Source: PZPK01 sp965230795
GTDB taxonomy: Bacteria; Pseudomonadota; Gammaproteobacteria; Pseudomonadales; Oleiphilaceae
Direction of reading: 5' to 3'
NCBI GenBank assembly: GCA_965230795.1
Contig: OZ246020.1
Coordinates: 186,001 to 250,000, forward strand
DNA length: 64,000 bases
Every line of letters begins with the position of its first letter. Positions within the stretch are counted from its first letter, which is position 1. Positions 51,496 to 60,456 of this stretch are shown here, one piece after another. Below the pieces are notes generated by a model. The model made no database searches. It worked only from the letters and a program-made list of their open reading frames with translations, and was not told the DNA's origin. The position numbers and the translations under genes are program-made.

Positions 51496-52336
51496 TCAAG
51501 GCCTCCTGGCATACCGATGCCACCAATTCTCCCTGCTGGTTGTAGATATTGCCCCGATTAAATCCCCGCCCATGGGAGGAACTTGGGCTATCCATATCGT
51601 AAAGCAGCCATTCGTCAACCCGAAAAGGGCGATGGAACCACAGGGCGTGGTCAATGCTGGCAACCTGCATGGATTTCTGTGCAAAACTGACTCCATGAGG
51701 GAGCATACTGGTTCCCAGCAGGCCAAAGTCCGAGGCGTAAGTCAGAATACACTGGTGCAGTGCGGTGTCATTCGGAAGCTTGCCAACGGCTCTAAACCAG
51801 TTCTGTTTGTAGGGTGCGCGAACGTCCGGATTGGAGTAATTGACCGGATTAACCGGTCGGATTTCGATAGGGCGATCCCGTGTAAACTGCTCGCGCAGTT
51901 TTTCAGGAATCAAATGCTTGAAACGCCGACGCATTTCCAGTTCGGATAAGAGAACATCCGGTTCGGTCGCGTCGGGCATGTCGAACTGGTGGCTGAGACC
52001 ATGTTCCCGCTTTTGAAATGACGCGTTTAGGGTAAAGATTTCCTTGTCGTGTTGCCGAGCGATCACACGACGTGCAGAAAAGTTGCCACCGTCTCGCAGT
52101 TTTTGCACTTCGTATTGGATGGGAAGAGAGTGGTCGCCTGGCCGAAGAAAGTAGCCATGCATGGAATGGGCAATGCGCTCATCTATTGATCGGTAGGCGG
52201 CCATCATTGCCTGCCCGCAAACCTGTCCGCCAAACACGTTTTTGAATCCCAGATCCTCACTGACACCCTCGAAGACGAGATCGTCTATTTGCCGTAGGTT
52301 TAATACATCAATGAGTTGGGTCAGGACTTCTGTCAT
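51473..52336 (-). CDS. tesB: Acyl-CoA thioesterase II
   Basis: A 287-residue double-hotdog thioesterase hydrolysing medium/long-chain acyl-CoA. Motifs: VFGGQVCGQAMMAAYRS in the N-terminal hotdog, HSMHGYFLRPGD, and the C-terminal HALWFHRPFRVDEWLLYD and GELVASVCQEALIR. The length is typical of TesB. It overlaps the end of the phosphodiesterase gene tail to tail by 23 bases. Confidence 0.95.
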   Translation of the reverse strand: MTEVLTQLIDVLNLRQIDDLVFEGVSEDLGFKNVFGGQVCGQAMMAAYRSIDERIAHSMHGYFLRPGDHSLPIQYEVQKLRDGGNFSARRVIARQHDKEIFTLNASFQKREHGLSHQFDMPDATEPDVLLSELEMRRRFKHLIPEKLREQFTRDRPIEIRPVNPVNYSNPDVRAPYKQNWFRAVGKLPNDTALHQCILTYASDFGLLGTSMLPHGVSFAQKSMQVASIDHALWFHRPFRVDEWLLYDMDSPSSSHGRGFNRGNIYNQQGELVASVCQEALIRKRNVE

Positions 52337-52684
52337 AGGAAATTACTCCGGAATGAATGTCTAAATTTCATTGTCGACGAAATTGACGCGCAGGGCTTCC
52401 TGAGGAGTCATTTCCCAGCCATCACTCTGTTTTTTGAGGATTGGGGAGGGGGGGGCATGCGCACCTTGTCTGAGTGTTTGCTGCGAACGGTTCTGTTGCT
52501 TGGCGCGCGACTTTCTGCCCGGTGAAGTTGTTGCCGCCGACGTCATATGCGCAAATCCAGAAGCTGGTGAGAATTGAGGTAAGTGATTATTGCAAAAGCG
52601 AAAACGTCTGGATAGATAGCGCTTAAAACCTTACCAAAGCGTAACACTGGCAAGCGCTGACGAGATGATCACAGCGCTCTTCCC
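52337..52684. other. Intergenic stretch between tesB and the rubredoxin reductase gene
   Basis: 348 bases without a supported gene. A minus-strand ORF (52361-52546) has no ribosome site and a low-complexity Ser/Lys/Gln-rich product. An inverted repeat AGCGCTG / CAGCGCT (52655-52680 region) lies next to the reductase stop but has no T-run. A run of eight G follows TTGGGGA near 52442. It probably holds the tesB promoter. Confidence 0.5.
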
Positions 52685-53839
52685 TCATAGATGAATACCC
52701 TGGGTCTGTTTGCTAAGAGCCTGTTTCTCTCCGACGCAGTCACCGGTCAATACGAAACCGAGAAGTTTGTCTTCACTATCGAAAAACAGCCCCTTGGTGT
52801 TAAGCCCCTCTTGCTCGACACGCCATTCACCTTCATCCGTCAATGGCGGACAGACAACCACAGGACAAGCTGGTGTTTTAGTGGCGACAGGCATTACCCC
52901 GTAACTCACTTCTGTGGGTTCTCCCGCCAGTGTTTTGGCCAGGGCGCGCGCGCAGGCCATTAGAGGCAGGACATAGAGCAGGACGTGGCCATCGACCTCG
53001 GCAGCGTCGCCCAGCGCGAATATATCTTTCTCACTGGTTTCCAGAAAGCGGTTGGTGACTATGCCGCGCCGGGTCTGCAAACCGGCCTGTGTCGCCAGAT
53101 TCAAATCCGGCTTCAAGCCCACCGCGGAAATAACCAGGTCTGCTTCCAGCTCCTGGCCATCGTCCAGGTATGCGGTGAGATGTCCATCGCTATGGCGTTT
53201 TAATTCAACGACAAAGTTTTCCAGATAGAAGGTCGCGCCATCGGCTTCCAGACCTTGTCGTAAAGCGTGGCCCGCAAAGGGAGGAATAAGTCCGTTTAAT
53301 GGTTGTTGTGAGGGATCGACGAGTGTCACGTCGTAGTCGGCATGCATTAAGTCATTGGCATATTCACAGCCAATCAGGCCCGCTCCCATGATGAGAATCC
53401 GCTTCTTACCCTCAGCCTTGTCACGGAAGGTCCGATAGTCCATGAGGTCATTGATGGAAACCACTTCCGGCAAATCGCTGCCCGGGAAAGTCAGTCGGTT
53501 GACGTGGGCACCGGAGGCCAGAACCAGTTTTTGGTAGGTCAGTTGTTCCTGACCAATGAAAATAAGATGTTGTTGAGGATCGATGGCGGTTACTTCAGTC
53601 ATGGTCCGAATGGATGCCTTGAGCTGGGTAGCCATTTTTCCCGGGTCGGCCATCGATAGTCCCTCGGCATCCTTGCCCTTGGCAAAGCCAGTGGAGAGCA
53701 TCGGTTTGGAGTAGGAGTGGCCATCATCCCGGGTTATCAGCAGTAGGGGCGTATCCTGGTCCAGCTTCCGGAATTCCCGCGCCAGCGAATAGCCTGCGAG
53801 ACCGGTTCCGATAATGACGATAGGTGCTTGTGTGTCCAT
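52685..53839 (-). CDS. alkT: Rubredoxin-NAD(+) reductase
   Basis: A 384-residue FAD/NAD enzyme that reduces rubredoxin. FAD motif: IVIIGTGLAGYSLAREFRKL (core GTGLAG). NAD motif: ILIMGAGLIGCEYANDL. C-terminal FAD motif: DIFALGDAAEVDG. The gene overlaps the rubredoxin stop as TAATG, so both are translated together. In related bacteria the pair feeds electrons to alkane hydroxylase or oxidative-stress enzymes; no hydroxylase is in the window. Confidence 0.93.
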   Translation of the reverse strand: MDTQAPIVIIGTGLAGYSLAREFRKLDQDTPLLLITRDDGHSYSKPMLSTGFAKGKDAEGLSMADPGKMATQLKASIRTMTEVTAIDPQQHLIFIGQEQLTYQKLVLASGAHVNRLTFPGSDLPEVVSINDLMDYRTFRDKAEGKKRILIMGAGLIGCEYANDLMHADYDVTLVDPSQQPLNGLIPPFAGHALRQGLEADGATFYLENFVVELKRHSDGHLTAYLDDGQELEADLVISAVGLKPDLNLATQAGLQTRRGIVTNRFLETSEKDIFALGDAAEVDGHVLLYVLPLMACARALAKTLAGEPTEVSYGVMPVATKTPACPVVVCPPLTDEGEWRVEQEGLNTKGLFFDSEDKLLGFVLTGDCVGEKQALSKQTQGIHL

Positions 53840-54003
53840 TAAATCTCTACCATTTCGAAATCTTCTTTGCCGACACCACAATCAGGACAAACCCAGTCTT
53901 CCGGGACATCTTCCCAACTGGTGCCAGGAGGAATGTCATCATCTGGCCAACCTTCAGCTTCATCATAAATTAGGCCGCAGACAACACACTGCCATTTTTT
54001 CAT
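53839..54003 (-). CDS. rubA: Rubredoxin
   Basis: A 54-residue iron protein with four Cys ligands: Cys6 and Cys9 in WQCVVCGLIYD and Cys39 and Cys42 in WVCPDCGVGK. The family features DEAEGWPDDDIPPGTSWEDV (core GWPDDDIPPGT) are present. The length is exactly that of one-domain rubredoxins. Its stop overlaps the reductase ATG. It is the electron carrier between AlkT and a terminal oxidase, and resembles the RubA type that sits beside the reductase in Pseudomonas. Confidence 0.97.
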   Translation of the reverse strand: MKKWQCVVCGLIYDEAEGWPDDDIPPGTSWEDVPEDWVCPDCGVGKEDFEMVEI

Positions 54004-54112
54004 ACCAACTTACCTTTACTGCTTGTGCATAGTTGACTCTCTGAGCGCAGCTTCAGCCGAGTCCGTTTTAGGGAAGCGCTAATGTAACCAATCTGCCTCC
54101 GCTTCACAAATT

Positions 54113-54130
54113 TTAGAGTTAAAGCTCTAA
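54113..54130. promoter_or_regulatory. Palindrome upstream of rubA
   Basis: TTAGAGTTAAAGCTCTAA forms an 18-bp near-palindrome (arms TTAGAG / CTCTAA) in the 200-base gap between rubA and hpt, 110 bases before the rubA start. It could be an operator for the rubredoxin operon. The regulator is unknown. Confidence 0.35.
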
Positions 54131-54256
54131 TGTATATATGCACGGAATCTCCTCCGATTGGCGGTGGTTGCAGAACAGTATCTTGGCTTATAATCGGTGC
54201 GCATTTCCTATAGCCGACTACTGGCATATATTCATCCGATGGACGTGAAACAATCC

Positions 54257-54826
54257 ATGAGCAAGCCGACAGCCTTGTCGATTCAACAAATTCAGCGTGT
54301 TTACCAGGAAGCCGATTGCCTTTGTTCTGCCGCGGAGATAGAGGCCGCCATTGATCAGATGGCCATGGCCATTAGTGAAGAATATGCGGAACGAAACCCT
54401 CTTGCGATTGCCGTATTGAATGGAGGTATGGTGTTTGCCGGGAAGCTCTTGCCAAAACTGGTGTTTCCGCTGGAACTGGATTATCTGCATGTGAGCCGCT
54501 ATCGGGCTGAAACCACGGGCGGAAAGCTCGATTGGTTGGTTTCACCCCGCTCGGATCTTAAGTCCCGGCACATACTGCTGCTCGACGATATTCTTGATGA
54601 GGGCCATACGCTTCAGGCCATCGTGCGTTACTGTCGTGACGCCGGTGCTGCGTCTGTCAAAACCGCGGTGCTGGTTGACAAGGAGCACGACCGAAAGGCG
54701 GAGCCGGGTTTACGGGCTGACTTTGAGGGTGTGCGCGTAGCTGATCGTTTTGTCTTCGGTTTCGGTATGGATTACCAGGGCTATTGGCGCAATGCACCGG
54801 GTATTTTTGCAGTAAAGGGACTTTGA
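54257..54826 (+). CDS. hpt: Hypoxanthine-guanine phosphoribosyltransferase
   Basis: A 189-residue purine salvage enzyme. The PRPP loop is ILLLDDILDEGHTLQ, the PPi loop region is AVLNGGMVFAGKLL, and a substrate segment is VADRFVFGFGMDYQGYWRN. The start is ATG 54257 (MSKPTALSIQQIQ), as related proteins begin close before IQRVYQEADCL; ATG 54239 is an alternative. ubiC follows after one base. Confidence 0.9.
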   Translation: MSKPTALSIQQIQRVYQEADCLCSAAEIEAAIDQMAMAISEEYAERNPLAIAVLNGGMVFAGKLLPKLVFPLELDYLHVSRYRAETTGGKLDWLVSPRSDLKSRHILLLDDILDEGHTLQAIVRYCRDAGAASVKTAVLVDKEHDRKAEPGLRADFEGVRVADRFVFGFGMDYQGYWRNAPGIFAVKGL

Positions 54827-54827
54827 T

Positions 54828-55391
54828 TTGAAGCCAACGACGCAACCTGCGTCCGCGATGCAGTCCTCATCCCGTTCGACAGAGCGAGGTATCTGGCGGC
54901 AGTTTCGTCGCGTACCATCGGTCCATTTGCCGCGTCGCTGGCGCAGCTGGGTGTTGGACAAAGGATCACTGACGCAACGTCTGATCCGTTGTTCCAGAGG
55001 TGATTTCCGCGTCCAGGTAAATACACTTCGCTGGGGGGTGCCGCATCTGAATGAGCGTTGTGCTTTGGGGATGGCAGAGCGTGAAGTCGCGCTGATCAGG
55101 GAAGTGGATCTTATTTGTCAGGGCAGGGCATGGGTATGTGCGCGCAGCGTGATTCCGGTGTCGACGCTGAGCGGTGACGAGCGACAGTTGAAGTATCTGG
55201 GAACGCGGCCTCTTGGAGCCTTTTTATTTCGATCCCGCTCCATGCAGCGCCTACCCATCGAAATCGCGCGCTTGTCGCGAACGGATGGGATAGTGATCTA
55301 TGGTCGACGTTCCGTGTTCCTGCTGCATGGCAAACCGCTATTGGTGAATGAGTGTTTTCTGCCCGCTCTGGATGAGGCCGGCTGGGTTTGA
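54828..55391 (+). CDS. ubiC: Chorismate-pyruvate lyase
   Basis: A 187-residue enzyme making 4-hydroxybenzoate from chorismate, the first step of ubiquinone synthesis. Recognisable parts: WVLDKGSLTQRLIRC, AWVCARSVIPVSTL, LGTRPLGAFLF and YGRRSVFLLHGKPLLVNECF (core GRRSVF). The start TTG 54828 has AAGGGA 7 bases upstream, which supports it over ATG 54858. It directly precedes ubiA. Confidence 0.9.
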   Translation: MKPTTQPASAMQSSSRSTERGIWRQFRRVPSVHLPRRWRSWVLDKGSLTQRLIRCSRGDFRVQVNTLRWGVPHLNERCALGMAEREVALIREVDLICQGRAWVCARSVIPVSTLSGDERQLKYLGTRPLGAFLFRSRSMQRLPIEIARLSRTDGIVIYGRRSVFLLHGKPLLVNECFLPALDEAGWV

Positions 55392-55421
55392 GTGAAACAA
55401 TGGACAATCAGACAGGCAAAT

Positions 55422-56285
55422 ATGTTGAATCGCAAAATCTTTCTCGCCTACTGGCGTTTGGCGCGCTTTGATCGACCAATCGGGACCTTTCTGGTCCTGT
55501 GGCCAACTCTATGGGCCTTGTGGATCGCAGCAGAAGGGATTCCGAGCACCCCGAATCTGGTGATCTTTGTACTCGGGGTTATTGTGATGCGCGCTGCGGG
55601 CTGCGTCATAAACGACTATGCAGATCGCAATCTGGATGGGCATGTGACCCGAACCCGCCATCGCCCGCTTGCAACAGGGGAATTGTCACCCAGAGCGGCT
55701 CTGGTGTTTTTTATTGTCTTGTGCGCCCTTGCCTTTGTGCTGGTTTTGTTAACCAATCCTTTTACCATCTATTTGTCATTTGGTGCCCTGGTGTTGGCCA
55801 GTGTGTACCCCTTCATGAAACGTCATACCTATTTGCCCCAGGTAGTGTTGGGAGCCGCCTTCGCCTGGTCCATTCCCATGGCCTTTGCAGCGGAAACCGA
55901 TGCCTTGCCCACCATCGTTTGGTTGTTGTACCTGTGTACGGTTCTTTGGACAGTCGCCTATGACACCATGTATGCCATGGTGGACAGGGAGGATGATCTC
56001 AAGATCGGTATCAAGTCTACGGCAATTCTGTTTGGCAATGCAGATCGAGCCATGATCGCCATGCTCCAGGTGCTGGTGATTCTGACGCTGTGTCTGATCG
56101 GGGATCAGCAGAAGCTTGGTCAGTTTTACTTTCTTGGGGTTGTCGTTGCGGCGACCCTTTTTGTCTATCAGCAGCATTTAATCCGTCTGCGCTACCGCAA
56201 AGAGTGTTTCCAGGCCTTTCTCAACAACAACTGGGTCGGCATGGTGGTATTTCTGGGGATCTTCATGGATTATCTGGTGCGCTAA
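55422..56285 (+). CDS. ubiA: 4-hydroxybenzoate octaprenyltransferase
   Basis: A 287-residue inner-membrane prenyltransferase attaching the isoprenoid tail to 4-hydroxybenzoate. The two Asp-rich motifs are NDYADRNLDGHVTRT and YDTMYAMVDREDDLKIGIKS (core DREDD). Eight to nine hydrophobic helices are visible. ATG 55422 with CAGGCAAAT before it is chosen; GTG 55392, next to the ubiC stop, would add ten residues. Confidence 0.94.
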   Translation: MLNRKIFLAYWRLARFDRPIGTFLVLWPTLWALWIAAEGIPSTPNLVIFVLGVIVMRAAGCVINDYADRNLDGHVTRTRHRPLATGELSPRAALVFFIVLCALAFVLVLLTNPFTIYLSFGALVLASVYPFMKRHTYLPQVVLGAAFAWSIPMAFAAETDALPTIVWLLYLCTVLWTVAYDTMYAMVDREDDLKIGIKSTAILFGNADRAMIAMLQVLVILTLCLIGDQQKLGQFYFLGVVVAATLFVYQQHLIRLRYRKECFQAFLNNNWVGMVVFLGIFMDYLVR

Positions 56286-56338
56286 TCCTAGCGGACCAAT
56301 CAGCAATTCACTCTGCCACGGCTTGCTTGGCCAAACGG

Positions 56339-56356
56339 CTGTCATATACTTGTAAC
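56339..56356 (+). promoter_or_regulatory. Pho box upstream of phoB
   Basis: CTGTCAT (56339-56345) and TTGTAAC (56350-56356) start 11 bases apart and match the PhoB half-site CTGT(C/A)A(T/C) with its normal spacing. It lies 116 bases before the phoB start, so phoBR is probably autoregulated. Confidence 0.7.
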
Positions 56357-56472
56357 ATCATGCCGTTGTAATACCTCACACGATAGTGTTGCCTCGGGTT
56401 TGACCGAGCCGGATTTCAGCGCCAATCGCCTGCAGCAAAGTGCGAGGGCAAGCGTGTACAAAGGTAGATGTG

Positions 56473-57168
56473 ATGTCAGAAAAAACTGTTTTAATAGTCG
56501 ATGATGAGGCCCCGATCCGGGAGATGATTGCGGTCGCTCTGGAAATGGCTGACTATGCCTGTCTGGAAGCTTCCAATGCTCGCGATGCTTACACCGCCAT
56601 CGTTGATCAACGCCCTGATATGATATTGCTGGACTGGATGTTACCGGAAACCAGTGGTATCGAGCTGGCGCGTCGTCTCAAGCGAAATGAAAGTACCGCC
56701 GAAATCCCGATTATTATGCTGACCGCCAAGTCGGAAGAGGACAACAAGGTACAGGGTCTCGAAATTGGCGCCGACGATTACATTACCAAGCCCTTTTCAC
56801 CCAGAGAACTTGTAGCAAGGCTGAAAGCGGTTCTGCGACGGGCAACCCCGCAAGGTATCGAGACAGAAATCGATGTCGACGGACTGGTACTGGACCCCGT
56901 ATGCCACCGAGTTACGTCTCATGGCAAGCCTCTCACCATGGGTCCTACCGAATACAAACTGCTGCAGTTTTTTATGACTCATCAGGATCGTGTTTATACA
57001 CGCTCCCAATTGCTGGACCTGGTATGGGGCGGCAATGTATATGTTGAAGAAAGAACAGTTGATGTGCACATCCGGCGTTTGCGCAAAGCTCTGGGTTCAG
57101 AGCATGATTATCTTGTGCAAACCGTGCGCGGTACCGGTTATCGTTTTTCCACCAACACGGCGCACTAA
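56473..57168 (+). CDS. phoB: Phosphate regulon response regulator PhoB
   Basis: A 231-residue OmpR-type regulator: receiver with phospho-Asp54 in ILLDWMLPETSG and Lys in DYITKPFSPREL, then a winged-helix domain with RVYTRSQLLDLVWGG and VDVHIRRLRKAL. ATG 56473 has AAGG 8 bases upstream. The longer frame from 56440 lacks support. A Pho box lies in its promoter and phoR follows 60 bases later. Confidence 0.95.
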   Translation: MSEKTVLIVDDEAPIREMIAVALEMADYACLEASNARDAYTAIVDQRPDMILLDWMLPETSGIELARRLKRNESTAEIPIIMLTAKSEEDNKVQGLEIGADDYITKPFSPRELVARLKAVLRRATPQGIETEIDVDGLVLDPVCHRVTSHGKPLTMGPTEYKLLQFFMTHQDRVYTRSQLLDLVWGGNVYVEERTVDVHIRRLRKALGSEHDYLVQTVRGTGYRFSTNTAH

Positions 57169-57228
57169 TTCGCCTGGATTGAGCTATTATTAGCTGCGAC
57201 ACTTCACGACACGGAATCTCCAGAGGTC

Positions 57229-58548
57229 ATGCACAAACGGGCAGCGGGACATCTACAGTTTCTTGTTCTGGGACTCATCCTTGTCGTCCTGATTGGATGG
57301 GTGATCGGTGAACTGGCCTGGGCCCTGGCCGTGGGTCTACTCGCGTATGTGCTATGGAGCCTGCGTCAGGCTACCCGTCTTCATCATTGGCTTTACCATG
57401 GCGACGATAGTCGAGATGTGCCGGAGAGCTATGGCTTCTGGGGCGACCTCTTCGAAGGTTTGCATCAGGTTCAGCAGCAGAATAAAAGTATCCAGCGCAG
57501 TCTGAAATCCATGATCGAGCGGGTGCGGTCTTCGACCGACGCACTCAAAGATGCGGTCATTATGACCAATGCAAAAGGACAGATGGATTGGTGGAACCAG
57601 GCAGCTGGTCAGCTGCTGGGTTTCAGAGAAGACAAGGACGTAGGCCAGCTGATTACCAACCTGATTCGCACGCCACAGTTCAAAGAGTATTTTGAACTCA
57701 AGCAATATGATAAGCCTCTTGAAATCCATTCTCCCTACAACCCGAATCTGGTATTGCGGATACATATCACCTTATTTGGAGAGGAAGACCGTTTGGTGCT
57801 GGCTCAGGACATCACGCGAATTCATCATCTGGAACAAATGCGTCGGGATTTTGTGAGTAATGTATCCCATGAAATGAGGACACCCCTCACTGTTATTCAT
57901 GGTTACATTGAAACCTTGCAGGATTCGCCGGATACGCCTGCAAAATGGGCGCGGGCCCTGAAGTCAATGGCGGACCAGACCCAACGTCTCGAAGTCCTGG
58001 TGACCGACTTGTTGCTTCTGGAAAAATATGAGTCTGAGGACCACAAAACCAAGCAGAAAGAGGTCAAGCTCACCAAATTACTCAGTATGGTCGTGCACGA
58101 TGCAGAGCTTTACAGCGGTGAACGTCAACATCGAATATCGCTGCAATGCGATACCGGGGACTGCTTGATCGGTGAGGAAAACCAGCTACGAAGTGCGTTT
58201 TCGAATCTGGTGTTCAACGCGGTGAAATATACACCGGACCAGGGCCAGATTGATGTACTGTGCTGGTCAGATCATCAGGGTTGTCACGTCTCGGTGAGGG
58301 ATACCGGATGTGGCTTCGATCCCATCCATATTCCTCGTTTGACCGAGCGTTTCTACCGAGCCGACCCCAGCCGGAATCACAATACGGGTGGCTCAGGCCT
58401 TGGACTGGCCATCGTTAAGCACGTGCTCATCAATCATGATGCGACGCTGGAAGTACATAGCCAGATTGATCAGGGCAGTGAGTTTACTTGCCACTTTCCT
58501 CTCAGTCGCGTCAGTGCTGAGGTTGAACACAAAGCCGCCAGTGCGTAA
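57229..58548 (+). CDS. phoR: Phosphate regulon sensor kinase PhoR
   Basis: A 439-residue histidine kinase. Two N-terminal hydrophobic segments (about residues 10-48), a charged linker, a PAS domain (about 95-195), the phospho-acceptor His214 in NVSHEMRTPLT, and a HATPase domain with NLVFNAVKYTP, DTGCGFDP and GGSGLGLAIVKH. This is the PhoR architecture, without a large periplasmic domain. Partner of PhoB. Confidence 0.95.
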   Translation: MHKRAAGHLQFLVLGLILVVLIGWVIGELAWALAVGLLAYVLWSLRQATRLHHWLYHGDDSRDVPESYGFWGDLFEGLHQVQQQNKSIQRSLKSMIERVRSSTDALKDAVIMTNAKGQMDWWNQAAGQLLGFREDKDVGQLITNLIRTPQFKEYFELKQYDKPLEIHSPYNPNLVLRIHITLFGEEDRLVLAQDITRIHHLEQMRRDFVSNVSHEMRTPLTVIHGYIETLQDSPDTPAKWARALKSMADQTQRLEVLVTDLLLLEKYESEDHKTKQKEVKLTKLLSMVVHDAELYSGERQHRISLQCDTGDCLIGEENQLRSAFSNLVFNAVKYTPDQGQIDVLCWSDHQGCHVSVRDTGCGFDPIHIPRLTERFYRADPSRNHNTGGSGLGLAIVKHVLINHDATLEVHSQIDQGSEFTCHFPLSRVSAEVEHKAASA

Positions 58549-58564
58549 CCGGGTCTTCATTGCC

Positions 58565-59368
58565 CTAGCGATCTTTCTGATTTTCCAGCGATAGCGACCC
58601 TGGGCCTGTCAGCGGCTTTAGGGAATGCAACGGTTTTGCACCGCGCTGTTCATGCACCCAAAATGCCACGGCTCCACAAACCGATGCCGGCAATGCCAGC
58701 AGATTGAGAATCGGCAACATAGTCACGCCAAACGCCAATAAACCAAAGCCCAGTGCACTGAGCCGGTGGTCGGCCAGATAGCGGCGCATATCGGGAAAAC
58801 TGAGCTTGTGGTTGTCTGCGGGATAGTCAATATACTGGATAGCCATCATCCATGCGGAAAACAGAATCCACAGCACCGCCGCCAACGCATTGATCACAGG
58901 AATGAGGCTAAGCAGGAACAAGGCGAGTACTCGAGGTAGATAATACAGCAGCTTCTGAAGTTCACGTTTGACAGTACGCGGTATCATCGCAACCAGCTCG
59001 CGCCAGGAAAATTCGGCATTCGGGTTTTCGCCCGTAAGTCGCTTTTCGGTCATTTCCGCCAGATAGCCGTAAAAAGGCGCGCCGAGTAAGTTGGCTGCTG
59101 CAACGAAACCATAGAAGATAGTCATCAGAATTACGATCAAGTATATTCCCCAGAAAAACCATTCGAGGAAGGCCAGCCATTCCGGCAACCAGGAGAGCAT
59201 GGCGTTCATCCAGCCGGAAAACAGGCTTTGAGCCCAGATAATAAGCAGTGCAAACAACGCGATGTTGACGCTTAATGGCACCAGCAAAAACATGCGCAGG
59301 CCCGGTTGGCAAATAATGTGAAAGCCCTGGATGAGATAGCCAAAGCCACGAAACATATTTCCTTTCAT
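58565..59368 (-). CDS. cysZ: CysZ-like sulfate transporter (EI24 family)
   Basis: A 267-residue membrane protein that starts GFGYLIQGFHIICQPGLRMF, typical of CysZ. It has several hydrophobic segments and the conserved NLLGAPFYGYLAEMTEKRL loop. CysZ imports sulfate for cysteine synthesis. Two near starts are possible (59368 and 59356). It converges on phoR with 16 bases between them; no cys genes are adjacent. Confidence 0.88.
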   Translation of the reverse strand: MKGNMFRGFGYLIQGFHIICQPGLRMFLLVPLSVNIALFALLIIWAQSLFSGWMNAMLSWLPEWLAFLEWFFWGIYLIVILMTIFYGFVAAANLLGAPFYGYLAEMTEKRLTGENPNAEFSWRELVAMIPRTVKRELQKLLYYLPRVLALFLLSLIPVINALAAVLWILFSAWMMAIQYIDYPADNHKLSFPDMRRYLADHRLSALGFGLLAFGVTMLPILNLLALPASVCGAVAFWVHEQRGAKPLHSLKPLTGPGSLSLENQKDR

Positions 59369-59453
59369 ATCCGTTCTCTGGGTGTGGAAGTGACGATGAA
59401 TGAATCCTGAAATGAAGCCTTGAGCGAGGCCGCTTTGTTGTCAGGAGAACTCC

Positions 59454-60095
59454 ATGATGGTACATGAAATCGACGTTTTATACTCTGACCGTCAGCTGAC
59501 GGTTGTTAATAAACCAGCTGATCTTTTGTCTGTTCCGGGAGTGGGTCCAGAAAAACAGGATTGCGTGGTGAAGCGATTACAGGGAGAGTTTCCTACTATA
59601 AGGATCGTACATCGGCTGGATTGCGCCACGTCCGGGTTAATGGTGCTGGCCCTGGATCGGGATAGTCACCGCGAGCTGAGTCGACAGTTTCATGATCGGG
59701 AAGTCTACAAACGTTACATTGCAGACTTGGAAGGGGAACTGGCTATAGACTCCGGAAAAGTGGAACAGCCCCTGATCTGTGACTGGCCAAACCGGCCGCG
59801 TCAGATAATCAGTGCTGAGGGCAAAGCGGCGCTGACTTACTTTCGTTGCATTCGGTCCGGTGCGGAGCAATCGAGGGTTGAGTTGGAGCCCCACACGGGA
59901 CGGTCCCATCAGCTCAGGGTGCATATGCAGTATTTGGGGCATCCCATTGTCGGCGACAAACTTTATGGAACTCTGAGTGATACCGAGGACGTAGGGGCTG
60001 TCGCAAAACGCTTGCACCTGCATGCCAGTGCTTTGTCTTTTCGTCATCCCTTTAACGGAAACTATCTGGAGTTTGAGTCCGATGCGCCTTTTTAG
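59454..60095 (+). CDS. RluA-family pseudouridine synthase
   Basis: A 213-residue one-domain pseudouridine synthase. The catalytic motif is HRLDCATSGLMVLAL (Asp in HRLD), with YKRYIADLEG and the C-terminal LEPHTGRSHQLRVHM and HPIVGDKLYG. It lacks an S4 domain, and in size and sequence it resembles RluA, which modifies 23S rRNA and some tRNAs. AGGAG lies before the tandem ATGs 59454/59457. Confidence 0.92.
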   Translation: MMVHEIDVLYSDRQLTVVNKPADLLSVPGVGPEKQDCVVKRLQGEFPTIRIVHRLDCATSGLMVLALDRDSHRELSRQFHDREVYKRYIADLEGELAIDSGKVEQPLICDWPNRPRQIISAEGKAALTYFRCIRSGAEQSRVELEPHTGRSHQLRVHMQYLGHPIVGDKLYGTLSDTEDVGAVAKRLHLHASALSFRHPFNGNYLEFESDAPF

Positions 60096-60456
60096 CGTAC
60101 TGTGGCTAAATCGCCTGGTTTTTTATTCTGCCCTGGTTACGGGTGCATGGATGGCCTTTGATCCGACCCCGGGGGGATTGCAGGCAACGATCAATGATAA
60201 GCTCTTACACGCGTCGGGATTTGCCGCGATGGCTTTTTTGTCCCATCTGGCGTACCCACATCTGCGATTTATCTGGCTGGTTCTGCTGTTGGCTGCCTTT
60301 GGTTTAGCCATCGAAGTTGTTCAATTTTACTTGCCCTATCGGCACTTTTCCCTTTGGGATTTCACTGCGGATATTCTAGGAATCGGGATGTATTTTTTGA
60401 TCTTGGCTAAACCGGTCACGATTCACCTTCTGCGCTATAGATTCGTACCTGATTGA
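60082..60456 (+). CDS. VanZ-like membrane protein
   Basis: A 124-residue protein with about four hydrophobic segments and the VanZ-type pattern NDKLLHASGFAAMAFLSHLA followed by AIEVVQFYLPYRHFSLWDFT (core SLWDFTADILG). The function of most VanZ-like proteins is unknown. Its ATG 60082 lies inside the end of the pseudouridine synthase gene, so the two are coupled. It overlaps the methyltransferase gene at its 3' end. Confidence 0.82.
   Translation: MRLFSVLWLNRLVFYSALVTGAWMAFDPTPGGLQATINDKLLHASGFAAMAFLSHLAYPHLRFIWLVLLLAAFGLAIEVVQFYLPYRHFSLWDFTADILGIGMYFLILAKPVTIHLLRYRFVPD

Noticed and set aside
52361..52546. 61-residue minus-strand ORF before tesB
   Set aside because: No ribosome site, low-complexity product, no recognised family. 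Not excluded, but not supported.
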